A stretch of 64,000 bases of DNA from Campanula takesimana. Lineage: Eukaryota; Streptophyta; Magnoliopsida; Asterales; Campanulaceae. Under the pieces are notes generated by a model, which worked only from the letters and a program-made list of their open reading frames with translations, was not told the DNA's origin and searched no databases. The DNA is taken from NCBI GenBank assembly GCA_026119855.1, contig JAOWBW010001119.1:434001-498000 (forward strand). The letters run 5' to 3'. This document shows positions 8,972 through 19,538 of this stretch, in pieces (the stretch's first letter is position 1; each line of letters begins with the position of its first letter). The translations under genes and the position numbers were made by a program.

Positions 8972-9547
8972 CTAAGGGTATAGGATTCCTACGTATCCCG
9001 TTCGCGGGGAATCAAGCCGAATGAAGTTTGAGAGAAGGAAGTTTTTCGGGACACGGGAGCTGTTTAAGAGGATGTCAAGGAGACCCTCTTGAGTAACCCC
9101 TTCGAGATTATCGTAGTGCCTTATCATTCCCATCTTAGTAAATTTGGATATAGTAGGGTCATAGAGCCGCCTCTTCTTTTTAGGCGTGGTTGTTTCACAA
9201 AGGGCTTCGACCTCCTTTCTATAGAATTCCTTTTGAGCTTGCAAGCGTGCTTGAAGTGTGTCGATCTTACTCTCATAGAAATCCTCTTGAGTTTGTAGAA
9301 GGGTTTGGAATACCTCAATCTCTTTCTTGTGACACTCTTCTTGGGCTTGTAGGCGACCGTGAAGGGTTGCGACTTCTTTCTCATAGTAATCCCCTTGGGT
9401 TTGTAAGCGAGTCATGAATTCTCCCTCCACTTTCCACTTGAAGTCAGTGTATAGGGCAGTAGCGCCTACTTCTACCATTTGACTTACTTCTCCTTTTAGT
9501 TGGGTCTTGAGATCATGGGCCTCTTGCATAGACTTGGTGTCGGACAT
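8972..9547 (-). CDS. Coiled-coil protein with nuclear-localisation-like motif, Tat-A 3' ORF
   Basis: The ATG at 9547 opens 191 codons on the element's sense strand, between the gag remains and the 3' LTR. Residues about 45-120 contain four repeats of about 18 residues, each starting LQTQ or LQAQ followed by two aromatic or charged positions and KEV or KEI (for example LQTQEDFYESKIDTLQAR), which predicts a long coiled coil. A basic PKKKRRL motif at about residue 126 resembles a nuclear localisation signal. The last 30 residues run over the conserved CCTACG hairpin module and may not be selected as protein. I do not recognise a named family. A related, broken ORF lies in Tat-B at 24265-24660. 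Its role, if any, could be in Gag assembly or nuclear import; that is inference. Confidence 0.55.
   Translation of the reverse strand: MSDTKSMQEAHDLKTQLKGEVSQMVEVGATALYTDFKWKVEGEFMTRLQTQGDYYEKEVATLHGRLQAQEECHKKEIEVFQTLLQTQEDFYESKIDTLQARLQAQKEFYRKEVEALCETTTPKKKRRLYDPTISKFTKMGMIRHYDNLEGVTQEGLLDILLNSSRVPKNFLLSNFIRLDSPRTGYVGILYP
8988..9030 (-). other. Hairpin-like module, type A (Tat-A)
   Basis: Plus strand CCTACGTATCC, then GGGGAATCAAGCC, then a degraded right arm (GAATGAAGTTTG instead of CGTAGTTCG). Confidence 0.55.
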
Positions 9548-9726
9548 GGTGTTGGAAGAGTTCGGAACGATCTAGTTACGATTCGTACGGGCCTAAACAT
9601 GTAGAAATTGTGTTAAACCTAGATTAAGGTCCCAACAAGTCGGCTTTATGAGGTGTATAGGCTTAGGAGTGAGTGAAGGTTGACCAAACAAGCACAGCAC
9701 AGAAACTGACAGGGGCAGAAGGAGAT

Positions 9727-9759
9727 GTCTCGTACGAGACAAGGATGTCTCGTACGAGG
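9727..9759. promoter_or_regulatory. Paired CTCGTACGAG palindromes
   Basis: GTCTCGTACGAGAC at 9727-9740 (14-base perfect palindrome) and TCTCGTACGAGG at 9748-9759, both preceded by GAT or GAGAT. Confidence 0.65.
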
Positions 9760-10591
9760 CATCCAGCACAGAATACAGAAATTCAGATTTTTAATCCTAG
9801 TTTTGGTCGGACGGAACTGAATCCGTTTTATGGGGTTTCTATCTAATATCTTGGAATAGTGGATTCTGTCACCCTAGAATATGAGCTCCTTGTTTTTCAC
9901 CTGTATTCCACTCTCCCAAACGGACAATTTGGGCAAAGGTCCCATATTCTCATCGGAATCCACCATTCAATTTAGCCAAACCTAAGTGATTCCGTAATTG
10001 TTTCGCACTTTGTTAAACAACGCCGTTTATGCAATCAAACCTTATGAATTCTTGTAAGGGACAACCAAAAGGGACTTTGTCAAACGTAGGATCTTGACGG
10101 TGAAAGAGACTAGACTCGAATCCTCGTAGAAAAATTCTCATTTCACCATCGCAATCCTTTGTTCAACAATTTTCCGAAGGGACATTCGTCAAGAATTCAT
10201 GAAGGGAGGATTATAGATTGTATGAAAAGCGTTATCTTGGGCAAAGATTAAAACAATCCTAAAAATCAAACCGACCGGTCACAAGGAGTGTCATGTTGAC
10301 TATTATGTATGCATGAGGTTGATGTAGGGCTTACGGCTAAGGCTCCCCATGAACACAGTCTAGGAGCGTTTCATGGAGTGGGTACACCATCTTTGGAGAG
10401 ACCGGCGAGTGCCACTCGTAGAGTGGGGGTGCTGACCGACATCCGTCCTCCGATTGGGACCCGAGTTTATAGGGTATGTAGTGCAATTAATCTACATGAG
10501 TGCACGTGTGTGAGAGTCAAGTTCTAGATGTCAAGGAAAAATAGAGTGTTTTTTTAAAGCAAGTAAAAGATTGACCGGACCAAAGTGGTTG

Positions 10592-10647
10592 CCTACGTTT
10601 CCCTCAATCTTTAGAAAATGAAAGAGAGACTCAGGTCAACGTAGTTT
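10592..10647 (-). other. Hairpin-like module, type B
   Basis: CCTACGTTTCCCTC on the left, GACTCAGGTCAACGTAGTTTG on the right, preceded by GACCGGACC. Confidence 0.6.
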
Positions 10648-11046
10648 GAGTTTGCAAAGGTTTTTGAGAAGAGGAAGAGCACATAAGCATGTAGGAGAAC
10701 ATAGAATAGAGGGATAGAAGTACTCACAGTGCTTGCATTAGCCATTAATGGGTGCAAAATAAACTAGGGAATGAGTACAGAAGTCATCCCTAATTTATTC
10801 ATTTTTTATACTCCGCTGCAAAAGATGTTAGCGCAAAAACAATACATGTATATGACATAAATCATTTTTTGCACATATGGGGACGGAGTAAAACAAGCAA
10901 AGAAAAGTTTTTTTTTTTAAGTCCAGGGACCGATCTGCAGTTTCAGAAGTGCAGGGACTGATCTGCAGTTTTTCTAAAAAATTAGGGACTGTTCTGCAGT
11001 TTGAAGTGTAGGGCCTGTTCTGCAAATACTTGGTGGAGAAGGAATA

Positions 11047-11079
11047 CCTCGTACGAGGGATCTGATGTCTCGTACGAGA
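11047..11079. promoter_or_regulatory. Paired CTCGTACGAG palindromes in the leader
   Basis: CCTCGTACGAGG at 11047-11058 and TCTCGTACGAGA at 11068-11079, separated by nine bases. Confidence 0.65.
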
Positions 11080-11252
11080 TATCTCTCCCGGAACCCAGAT
11101 TCAAGACAGAACAGATTCAAAAAAAGAGCAGTCCGAAAATTCACAGAAAAATTCAGAAAAAATATATTTTTAGCAGAAAATTACAGAGATTAAAAACACC
11201 TAATTTGCACGTAAATCTAACCCACTTAAATTATCCCCAGCAGAGTCGCCAC

Positions 11253-11892
11253 TGTTTGCACCCGAGAGAGAAGATCCTCGCTTTTCCTTTTTGATTTGAG
11301 AGTCACCACCATGTTGTTGAACGGAACACGGACCGTGAGATTCTTGAGTTCGGGGGTTAAGTTATGGATTGGGAAGGTCAAGGAGCACCCAATCCACCCA
11401 ATCTAGGATTGGTCTTGCTTAGGTGTTTTTAATCAAATAAAGAATAAATAATTAAAACAAATAAAGCCAATAATTAATTTCTTAATTATTTGAATGTCGG
11501 ATCATGTGCTTCGAGACCATATCCATGGATTGGAGAGGCTCTAGGATAATCCTTTTTATGGGATTACACTACTCTAAAACAAAGAAGGAGATAAGAAGTA
11601 GAGATTAAAAGCGTAGGAGTTTACCTAAAGCATTCTTGAGATTCCAATTGATGGCCTTGACTAAGGCCTTAATGATCCAAGAGTTTTGTGATGATTTTGG
11701 CTTGAAAGGATGAGTTTTTTTATAGTGTTTTGGTGTGAGGGGGTAGTAAAAACGGGATTCTTTGGAGAGAGACTGATTTGGGAGTTGTCAACTTCTTTTT
11801 GTGATGAAAGAACTCTATTTTATAAGTATTTGATTACTTAGGGACCAAGATTAGTGTAATCATAAATTTGAGTTCAAAATGGGGTGTCTACA
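11253..11892 (-). mobile_element. Family-2 Tat LTR (5' LTR of a truncated element)
   Basis: Ends TGTTTGCACCCG and GGGGTGTCTACA; the near relative at 40520-41492 has the same termini but is 333 bp longer (it keeps an extra block at about 41100-41450 including palindromes). A primer site borders the left edge, so in the minus sense it is a 5' LTR. Its right flank continues with Tat-A internal sequence (GGTATCTTTTTGGAGG) that also occurs in Tat-B at 22778. No matching 3' LTR was found to the left. Confidence 0.7.
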
Positions 11893-14034
11893 GGTATCTT
11901 TTTGGAGGAAAATATGCAAGGGCATTTTATTTGGGAGAGAGTCCCTTTATGTTGGTGAGCTCTTTGAGCAATGTATCATGAAATGGGAGGAAGCCCTTGC
12001 TTGACAGAACATAAGTGTTTAGCTCTTTCCTAAGATGAAGAAAAGAAGACTTGTTGAGACATTTGAAATTTTCCTTAGTTAAGATTATCAAAATGATTGC
12101 TTGAATGGACCATGTTTATTATTAAGTCAAGATTATAACAAGCAATTAGCCTTAGCATGTATAAAGGTTGTGATCAATTGAGATTAAGATTCGATCAATG
12201 GAGAGATCAGAAGGAGAATGTGTTTAGGGGGAATTGGTCCTTGATGTGACCAAAGAAGGTGGTCTAGGAAACCGGTCATTGATGGGACCGAGGGAAGAGA
12301 ACTTGGTCATTTTGATAGGACCAAGGTCTGAAGGTTTTGTTTCTTGTTATGACCGGACCCGAAGGTTGCCTACGTTCCCCTAAGTTTGAGGAGCTCAGGT
12401 CACCATAGTTCGGTTGTTGATCATATTTTGTTGAAGTCGGTGTCCTTTTGAAGGATGTTGTTGCTTTGTTGGCGTAGATCGCTTTGCTTCCTTAGGATGT
12501 TCTTTGAGGTGGACTTTTGCGGTGAACTTGGTGAGCTTTTGAGGCAGACTTCCTCTTCGCATATATTCATTTCCTTTCCTTCTTTCCATACATTCATTTC
12601 CTTTCCCTCTTCTCATTTAATTTTTTTTAGGGAGAGGAATGTCTGTCACTTCTAGCTTTGACTTTGAAGATCCAAAAAGTCCTTTGCTTGGTTGCGCACG
12701 TGCGATCACGGTTGAATCTTGGTGGTTGAGCAACAACATCCTTGCCTTTTCATTGTCTTGGGATGCCTTTGATGTGCATCAAGAATTTGTATTGGAAAGG
12801 TGTATCGGGTTGTGTGTCAGGAAATGGGTACCGAGGATGTGTATCGGGGATGTGTATGAAGGAAGACTTGCCATTAATGGTTTCTTCATGCTAATTGATC
12901 ACAATATTTATTCACATCAAGATTAATTGTTTGCACTTAGCATTTTTCATTTGTGTTAGGTCCATTCGTCCTTAATGAGTCGTCATTGACTAGTATGCTT
13001 AGAAGTAAATTCATCATTTTAGGGACGTAGCAATCAGTTGATAATAACAAGTAAGCCAATTTCAAGAGTAAATGTATATTGCAAATAATGTCTCAAGTCT
13101 AGAGAGAAGAGAAGGAAAATGACTCTTTTATTTAGATAACTTTATACATACATGTCCAAGTGCGGAACTCTGTAAAAATAAAAAGACACAGTACAGGACG
13201 GACTTTGGTGACCATCTAGATCCTACGAGGCTGGAAGACTCTATATATTTTTTATTTTTTATTTTTTTATTTTTTTAGGGATGGGCTCCAATGAAGCACG
13301 ATTATCCATTTTCTTCCTCAATTGTTGGATGGGTTGTTGGCGGTATATTCCATGTCTTCCATGGAGAACACGGGTTCCATGTCGTCGGGAAAGATGTCAT
13401 GAGGTCTCTATTTGGCTTGGTGTTGTAATTGCCGGATTCGTCTACTCATGAGTTGGGAGCTTGCTTTGGCCATCTCCTTTTGGTGATTTCCTTTCAAGGT
13501 GCGTAGCCTTCGTGCGTGGCACTCGACGAAGGTACGGATCTCCATTTAATGTAGCTACTTTTGGGCTTCTGAAGCATGGGCCTCTTCTTGCAGACGGTGT
13601 TCCAATTTTTCGATCTTCTTGCTCATGTGGACGGTTGTCTCGGACGCCAATTCAGATGTGGGTTCCTTGGTCATTGTTTCCAATGAACAAAACCGTAAAG
13701 GACTTTAGCATATTAAACCTCAAGGTGAAATTATAACCGGGATTTGAGAAGAATGCCTCATTAGCGGATTAGCCTTTTAGAAAAACTTGATCTTTTATTT
13801 TAAGAAAACTCTTTTTTTTTTTTGGAAAGACACAGTTTCGTTTTGAGTGAAAGACTCGCACACATTTTTATGCAAACTTTTGACAAGGCAACAATGATAA
13901 TAATAATCTTATTAATAAAACTTACAGTGGATTCAGAATGGTCACCACATGGCATCTACCGGGGAGTCAAGACTCTAACTAAACCTAACAGACATCTTAA
14001 CTGATTTTTCTTAAGGGCTTATCACACATCTTAA
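11893..14034 (-). mobile_element. Non-coding 3' region of Tat-A
   Basis: No Pol domain is visible. The sequence is homologous, block by block, to Tat-B 22778-24840: the shared start GGTATCTTTTTGGAGG, the type B hairpin (12369-12413), the runs of Lys/Gln-rich minus-strand frames around 12400-12620, a TGTATCGGG-rich block near 12800, and a broken coiled-coil-like frame around 13300-13690. A conserved non-coding architecture replaces pol in both elements. Confidence 0.6.
12369..12413 (-). other. Hairpin-like module, type B (Tat-A)
   Basis: CCTACGTTCCCC, then GAGGAGCTCAGGTCACCATAG, then TTCGG; preceded by GACCGGACCC. Confidence 0.65.
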
Positions 14035-14570
14035 CTATGGACTCTGACTTTTTCTAAGGGGAGGTTGATGGAAGAGGTTTTTATATTCCGCTTCTAACCA
14101 TAGTTGTAGCTTCATTTCCAACTTCCCAACCCGGGGGCATTTAAGCTTTCCTTCCACGATTAATTCCCGGATGATGCGTTTCACAGCGGTGCAAACATCG
14201 GTATGCCCAGGGTAGTTGTGAAAGGCACACATCTTGGTGGTGTTGTGGCGTCTTTCAGGTTCCCTTGGCCAGAAATTTTCGAGAGGCCATATGAGACCTT
14301 GTTTGACCAATCCCTCGAAAACTTTGCTTATGGGCATTCTGAAATCCTCAAACTTTGTGAAATGGGGGTCGGCTTGGCATTTGGATTTTCTTCCATCGTT
14401 GATCGGAGCGTGGTGTGAATAAGAATCAACGCCACTCAATGCAAAGGGGTGCTCATTGAGTGTCCTTTCAAACTTGGCTTCCATTTGCTTTCTCTTTCCC
14501 AATAGATAATTGAGAGGATTTTGTCAAGGCGCGGGGGCGTAGGCGTACTCATAACCTCGGTTGCTTGCAT
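14035..14570 (-). pseudogene. Tat Gag C-terminal part with zinc-knuckle-like motif
   Basis: The minus strand carries a 155-codon frame from 14502 to 14035, and a readable but interrupted extension (GYEYAYAPAP) up to 14570. The motif CAFHNYPGHTDVC followed by AVKRIIRELIVEGKL matches the C-x2-H-x4-H-x4-C knuckle and following helix of Tat Gag proteins, but here one residue is missing between the last His and Cys. FTKFEDFRMPISKVFEGLVK precedes it, as in the region that links Gag to the knuckle. The N-part of the same Gag lies at 31803-32690; the SIRE-like LTR split them. The minus-strand reading joins in frame across the gap. Confidence 0.7.
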
Positions 14571-14960
14571 TTAAAATTTTATGAAACCCAAAGCCCATAG
14601 ATCCGTTCATATGATTATATCAAATACATACATAATGAATACTAGAATACTAACCCTTGATGACTTTGAATTAGCAACCTTGAATTCGGTGGAGGCTTGA
14701 AAAACTTGATCACGAACACAAAGCTTGAACACAAACTTTGAAGATGATGAGTTTCACCCTCTAGCAGTATCCACACCACGAACGAATATCAATAACACTT
14801 GATCGTGGTTGCTAGATCAAAATTATGAAACACACTTTCACAATTATAATGACTATATGGAATTATGAATTTCTTGATCTTTAGATTCTAAACCTTTGAT
14901 CAAGAATATTGTCTCTCTAAGAGGCTTGGAATAATGTTCTTAATGGCTGGTGAAAAGATC

Positions 14961-14970
14961 CTTTTTATAG
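14961..14970 (-). promoter_or_regulatory. TATA box of the SIRE-like LTR
   Basis: CTATAAAAAG on the minus strand, about 85 bases downstream (minus sense) of the nearest GGCACGGTCGTGCC palindrome. Confidence 0.55.
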
Positions 14971-15054
14971 GTCCTAGTCCTTAACTCTTAAGGACCTAAG
15001 AACCCTAAATCCCGTCACCCTAATTAAGGCATTATTTTCTGTCACAGCAGATCT

Positions 15055-15090
15055 GGCATGGTCGTGCCCTATATCTGGCACGGTCGTGCC
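15055..15090. promoter_or_regulatory. Paired GGCACGGTCGTGCC palindromes
   Basis: GGCATGGTCGTGCC (15055-15068) and GGCACGGTCGTGCC (15077-15090). Further copies of the same LTR lie at 15127-15133 (cut by Tat-B), 29101-29114 (GGCATGGCCATGCC), 29116-29129, 29138-29151, 29188-29201 and 30955-30968. Confidence 0.7.
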
Positions 15091-15505
15091 AATAGGGTCG
15101 ACCCTGCCTTCCTCTCGCTGATTACTGGCACGGTGTAAGACACCCGCAGGAAAACGGGGAAGAAGTTCCCTCGAGAATCAAACACGGCATTTTCTAAATG
15201 TTTAACAGAGTCGCCACGTTAGTTTAACTTTAAACCCAAACTTAACGAAAAATGGTTAGAGACAAAGGATTCGGAGGCCAGGTTATGCTTTGGGAAGAAC
15301 TCAACCGGTAGTTCACCCAAAGTGCCTCGGAAGAAACCGAGTCTCCCTAAAGTTTGTTAAAATTGTGTAAATGTGTCTGTGTGTTCTTGAAAATGGGAGA
15401 AACTGACTTTTAACAAAATCAGTTAGAAACTTAACCAAAAGGGGTAGTTTTGTAAACAGTTTAACAGAAAAGGGAAAGACTGAAAATTCACCCCTCCGGC
15501 CAAAC

Positions 15506-15519
15506 TAGCCGTACGGCTA
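15506..15519. promoter_or_regulatory. TAGCCGTACGGCTA palindrome
   Basis: Fourteen-base perfect palindrome in the U5 side of the Tat-B 3' LTR, preceded by CCAAAC and flanked by CGG. Confidence 0.65.
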
Positions 15520-16443
15520 GGAAGGTCATCCATGGGGTTTTTACAGATTATCAATGAATCAGTCCAGTTTCAGGCAGAAACAGAGCATTCTGCTGAAACT
15601 GAACTGTTTTACATCTTTCCAGTTTATTTATTCACATAAATCTTGAATTAAATCATCCCTATGCTCTTAATCACTAATTAAACACCAAAACACAAGGTTT
15701 TGGGTGTGATCAAGGCAATAATTGGAGAAAATTAGGAAAGGTGATGAACATGGCATTTGAGCCAAAATCATCATTTGGATGGTTAAAGATGGAAACTTTA
15801 ACATCCAAATGGATGATTCATCCAAGGAAAGACCTTGGGGAAGTAAGAAATCAACCTTTGGATGGATAAAAATTGAATCTTTACCATCCAAAGGGACATT
15901 ATTGGAGTTAGATCAAAGTTTGAATGATAAAGATTGAAACTTTATCATCCAAACTTGATCATTTCACCATAAAATCATCTTGAAAGTAAAGACATGGAAT
16001 TTAACTTGCATAATTGTAAAGACATAACATAAATTGCATAAAAGTAAAGACATAATGTAAAGAGCATTAATGTAAAGACATTAAATGTTAACAAGCCTTG
16101 ATCATCTTAGGTTTGAACCCTTGATCATGCATAGAACATGAGGGTACCATTTATTCATATCAAGAACTTGCTTCCAATTCATAATGTGTGCAAGAATAAT
16201 AAAGACATAATGTAAATAAGGCAAAATAAAATAGATTATGAGATGAAGAGAAGATGGGGAGAAGGAGTCCTCACCAATTTTGGTTCTAAGCCTATCTTCT
16301 TTCTCTCTTTTCACTCAAGAATGTTTGTATCCCTAATCTGCTCTTAATCTGGCAGAGTTTGCACACAAAATGATTTTCTCCCCCCCCCACCCTGAAATGA
16401 TCAGCCAAGGGTTCAATTTATAGGGACTGAGGGTGCCCAAACC

Positions 16444-16489
16444 ATCTGTACGGATTGGCCCCTCCCGTGTCCAAACCATCCGTACGGCT
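16444..16489. promoter_or_regulatory. Paired palindromes upstream of the Tat-B TATA box (3' LTR)
   Basis: ATCTGTACGGAT (16444-16455) and ATCCGTACGGCT (16478-16489), both preceded by CCAAACC. The first has changed on both sides compared with the CCGTACGG core. Confidence 0.65.
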
Positions 16490-16642
16490 CAGTATGGCGA
16501 GCTTCTGGATCTTTCCAATTTTAATTCCAGAGTAGTCTTGGAATTTTAGGTTTATCTTTGTGAGGTCCCAGCCTATCAGTTTATCCCTAATGGTGCTAAG
16601 AGTTCCTCTACAATTGGTTAATTTTAGATTGGGGTACTTACA

Positions 16643-17966
16643 GAGCCCCTCGGCAACGTTGCTTTGGAAAAGCGGGGTTGTCGATAGAAAGCATCCCAAT
16701 CTGATGGGAGGACAGTTTGACCGATTTGGTTGCATGGCTGGACCTAGGGGTATAGGATTCCTACGTATCCCGTTTGTGGGGAATCAAGCCTAACGTAGTT
16801 TGGAAGGGATGATAAATTTTAAGGCTACTCAAACCTAAGGGCTAGGTGGATATCTGTCATCCTCTCCTAGGGGAACGGGCATGACTCTCAGCGGGTCAGA
16901 GGCGGGATTTGGTCAACTCAGCTCTATGGAGAGGGTTGACTAAAAGGATACGGGCATGACTCTCAGGGGTCAGAGGCGGAACATGGTCAACTTGGATCTA
17001 TGGAGAGGGTTGACTTAAGGAACGGGCATGACTCTCGGCTGGTCAAAGGCGGGACATGATCAACTTGGCTCTATGGAGAGGGTTGACTAAAGGAACGGGC
17101 ATGACTCTCGGCTGGTCAGAGGCGGGACATGGTCAACTTGGCTCTATGGAGATGGTTGACTTAAGGAACGGGCATGACTCTCGGCTGGTCAGAGGCGGGA
17201 CATGGTCAACTTGGCTCTATGGAGAGGGTTGACAACAAGGAATGATATTACGTCATTTTGGACTGCCAGGACAAAGTTTTCTTAACTTAAAATGACCACT
17301 CTGGGGGGACAAAGGTTTTCTTAACCTAAAATGACCTCTCTGGGTCAAAGTTTGGGTCAACTCCATCTTTGGGGAGTTTGACGGGAAAACTGGTCTTACG
17401 TCCGACTAAAGACGGCCGGGGACAAAGGCTTCAACCTTAAAATGCCTCCTCTGGGGGGACAAAGTTTTACTGGGCTTATGTTAAGGACTGCCTAAAATGT
17501 TCGCTAAGGCAACATTTTTCACAATGGGGACCGCCTAAGTATGTTCATCTAGGGGAAAAGGTTCTACTAGGCTTATGTCAAGGACTGCCTAAAATGTTCG
17601 CTAAGGCAACATTTTTCACAATGTGTTACTGGGCTTATGTCAAGGACTGCCTAAAATGTTTGCTAAGGCAACATTTTCACAATGTGTCACTGGGCTTATG
17701 TCGAGGACCACCTAAAATGTTCGCTATGGTAAAATCTTTCACAATGTATTACTGGGTTTATGTCAAAGACTGCCTAAAATGTTCGCTAAGGCGACATCTT
17801 TCACAATGTGTCACTGGGCTTATGTCGAGGACTGCCTAAGTGTATTTCACACTAGTCAAACAAAGCAATGGGATTACATCGCATGGGGACCACCTAAGTA
17901 TGTTCTAGGTAAACGAAACAATGGGCTTACGTTGCGTGGGGACCGCCTAAGTATGTTCACCTAGGG
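16643..17966 (-). repeat. Tat-B 3' region: polypurine flank and tandem arrays
   Basis: After the polypurine-tract block and a type A hairpin there are five copies of a 72-75 bp unit (starts near 16875, 16950, 17022, 17095, 17168; each with ACGGGCATGACTCTC, GGTCAGAGGCGG and GGAGAGGGTTGAC). Next comes an array with a unit of about 60 bp (about 17465-17860), each with ACTGGGCTTATGTC, AGGACTGCCTAAAATG and GCTAAGGC. The array is split by the solo LTR at 17967 and continues at 20957. Open frames over these arrays are repeat artefacts. Confidence 0.75.
16760..16802 (-). other. Hairpin-like module, type A (Tat-B)
   Basis: CCTACGTATCC, GGGGAATCAAGCC and AACGTAGTTTGG; the left and right arms can pair as CTACG with CGTAG. 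Confidence 0.65.
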
Positions 17967-18540
17967 TGTAACGACCCCAAAAATCCGTTTTATTTATTTT
18001 ATATTTATTTCATATTTTTGAGAATTTTAATTTAAAATTATATGTGCATTTTATGTGTTGCATCATATTATATAAATTGCTCATCTTATTTGATTATTTG
18101 AGCTAGATAAAGTGTTAGTTAAATTGTTAGTAGTAATAATTATTTTGGGAGTTAAGTGGAGTTAGTGGGATTTCATGGGGGCTTTAGTGGAATAGGTTGT
18201 TAAAAGGTTAAGTAAAATAAGTAATCTAGTGAGGGATCTTAGGGGAAATAGGGGAATCAACCTTGGTGACTAATCTCCCTCCCATTCCCCTGCGTGTCCA
18301 CACTCCTCACTCACACACTTTCTTTTTCCAAAAATTTCCTCCATTGATGAAAGAAAGAAGCTAGGTAAGATTTGGTCTTCTTCATTTTATTTGTTTTTAT
18401 TTATTACTCCATTTTCAAATCTAATTATATATAAATGTTCAGGGAGTTGAATAGAACATTTCTACCGATCAATATTATTTTCTTGACTCGTTTCCGAAAA
18501 ATAAGTAAGTTACTAATCCCCCCTTTAAATGTTAAAATGG

Positions 18541-19150
18541 TCATAAGTATGCTATATATGCTTTATATGTTATAAAATAATGTTTTGGGTATACTTTTAT
18601 ATACTTGTAATTTTGGGACAGAGGGAGTAGTAATAACTTAATATTATTTGGAATGGTAAATATGCTTTATATGTTATAAAATAATGTTTTGGGTATACTT
18701 TTATATACTTGTAATTTTGGGATAGATGGAGTAGTAATAACTTAATATTATTTGGAATGGTAAATATGCTTTATATGTTATAAAATAATGTTTTGGGTAT
18801 ACTTTTATATACTTGTAATTTTGGGACAGATGGAGTAGTAATAACTTAATATTATTTGGAATGGTAAATATGCTTTATATGTTATAAAATAATGTTTTGG
18901 GTATACTTTTATATACTTGTAATTTTGGGACAGAGGGAGTAGTAATAACTTAATATTATTTGGAATGGTAAATATGCTTTATATGTTATAAAATAATGTT
19001 TTGGGTATACTTTTATATACTTGTAATTTTGGGACAGAGGGAGTAGTAATAACTTAATATTATTTGGAATGGTAAATATGCTTTATATGTTATAAAATAA
19101 TGTTTTGGGTATACTTTTATATCTTGTAATTTTGGGACAGAGGGAGTAGT
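18541..19150 (+). repeat. 104-bp minisatellite, about six copies
   Basis: The word GCTTTATATG starts at 18560, 18664, 18768, 18872, 18976 and 19080, a constant step of 104 bases. Units are nearly identical. Each unit ends in GGGACAGAGGGAGTAGTA, the reversed Stowaway MITE terminus (TACTCCCTCTGTCCC), so the unit may have grown out of one MITE end. Confidence 0.85.
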
Positions 19151-19307
19151 AGTAACTTTTTATTGTTGGTCATACTTGTGGTAATGTTGGTGTTGTAGGA
19201 TGGGAAGTAGAGTGGGTATTGTTGGTACAATGAATTGGTCAATATTTTGGGTAAGACTTGGTGAGTTCATGTAAGTTTTTCCTGGTAATTTGGCTATTCT
19301 GCTGTGG

Positions 19308-19538
19308 AGCGGCCGAGTCAAGTAGTTAGAGCGGCCGATCCTCTGTATTTCGAATTGTTGGGTTCTGGTGCTCGACCGAACAAAAGTAGGGACTCGGCCG
19401 ATCTGCTCGGCCGAGTCAAGGAGTGAGAGCGGTCGAGTGGTCCAATGTCGAGTTGATGAGTGTTGGTGAGCGGCCGAGCAGAAATGGGGACTCGACCGAT
19501 CCGCTCGGCCGAGTCATGTGAGTAGAGCGGCCGAGCAG
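19308..19538. repeat. Cluster of CGGCCG palindromes
   Basis: AGCGGCCGA, CTCGGCCGA, GCTCGGCCGAG and variants (CTCGACCGA, GCGGTCGAG) recur about ten times in 230 bases, many followed by GTCA(A/T)G. Confidence 0.7.

Larger units (their letters stand above)
9548..11252 (-). mobile_element. 5' leader of a family-2 Tat element inside Tat-A
   Basis: The right edge reads, on the minus strand, TGGCGACTCTGCTGGGGATAA, the primer site belonging to the LTR at 11253. About 170-205 bases further in are paired CTCGTACGAG palindromes (11047-11079), then a type B hairpin module (10592-10647), then sequence resembling the Tat-B leader near 26069-26280 (about 9800-10000). A second palindrome pair (9727-9759) resembles the U3 of the family-2 LTR. 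No coding frame is recognised. The downstream partner of this leader is missing, so the block is a chimera with the Tat-A 3' end. Confidence 0.5.
15134..16642 (-). mobile_element. 3' LTR of Tat-B
   Basis: 1509 bp, close in sequence to the 5' LTR at 27592-29080. It keeps the palindrome TAGCCGTACGGCTA at 15506-15519, which is cleanly missing from its partner. The minus-strand TATA (CCTATAAATTGAA) is at about 16414-16422. Confidence 0.85.

Noticed and set aside
17594..17964. Repeated ORFs with CYWAYVKDCLKC-like units
   Set aside because: They are frames through the 60-bp tandem array, differ in phase and have no independent support.
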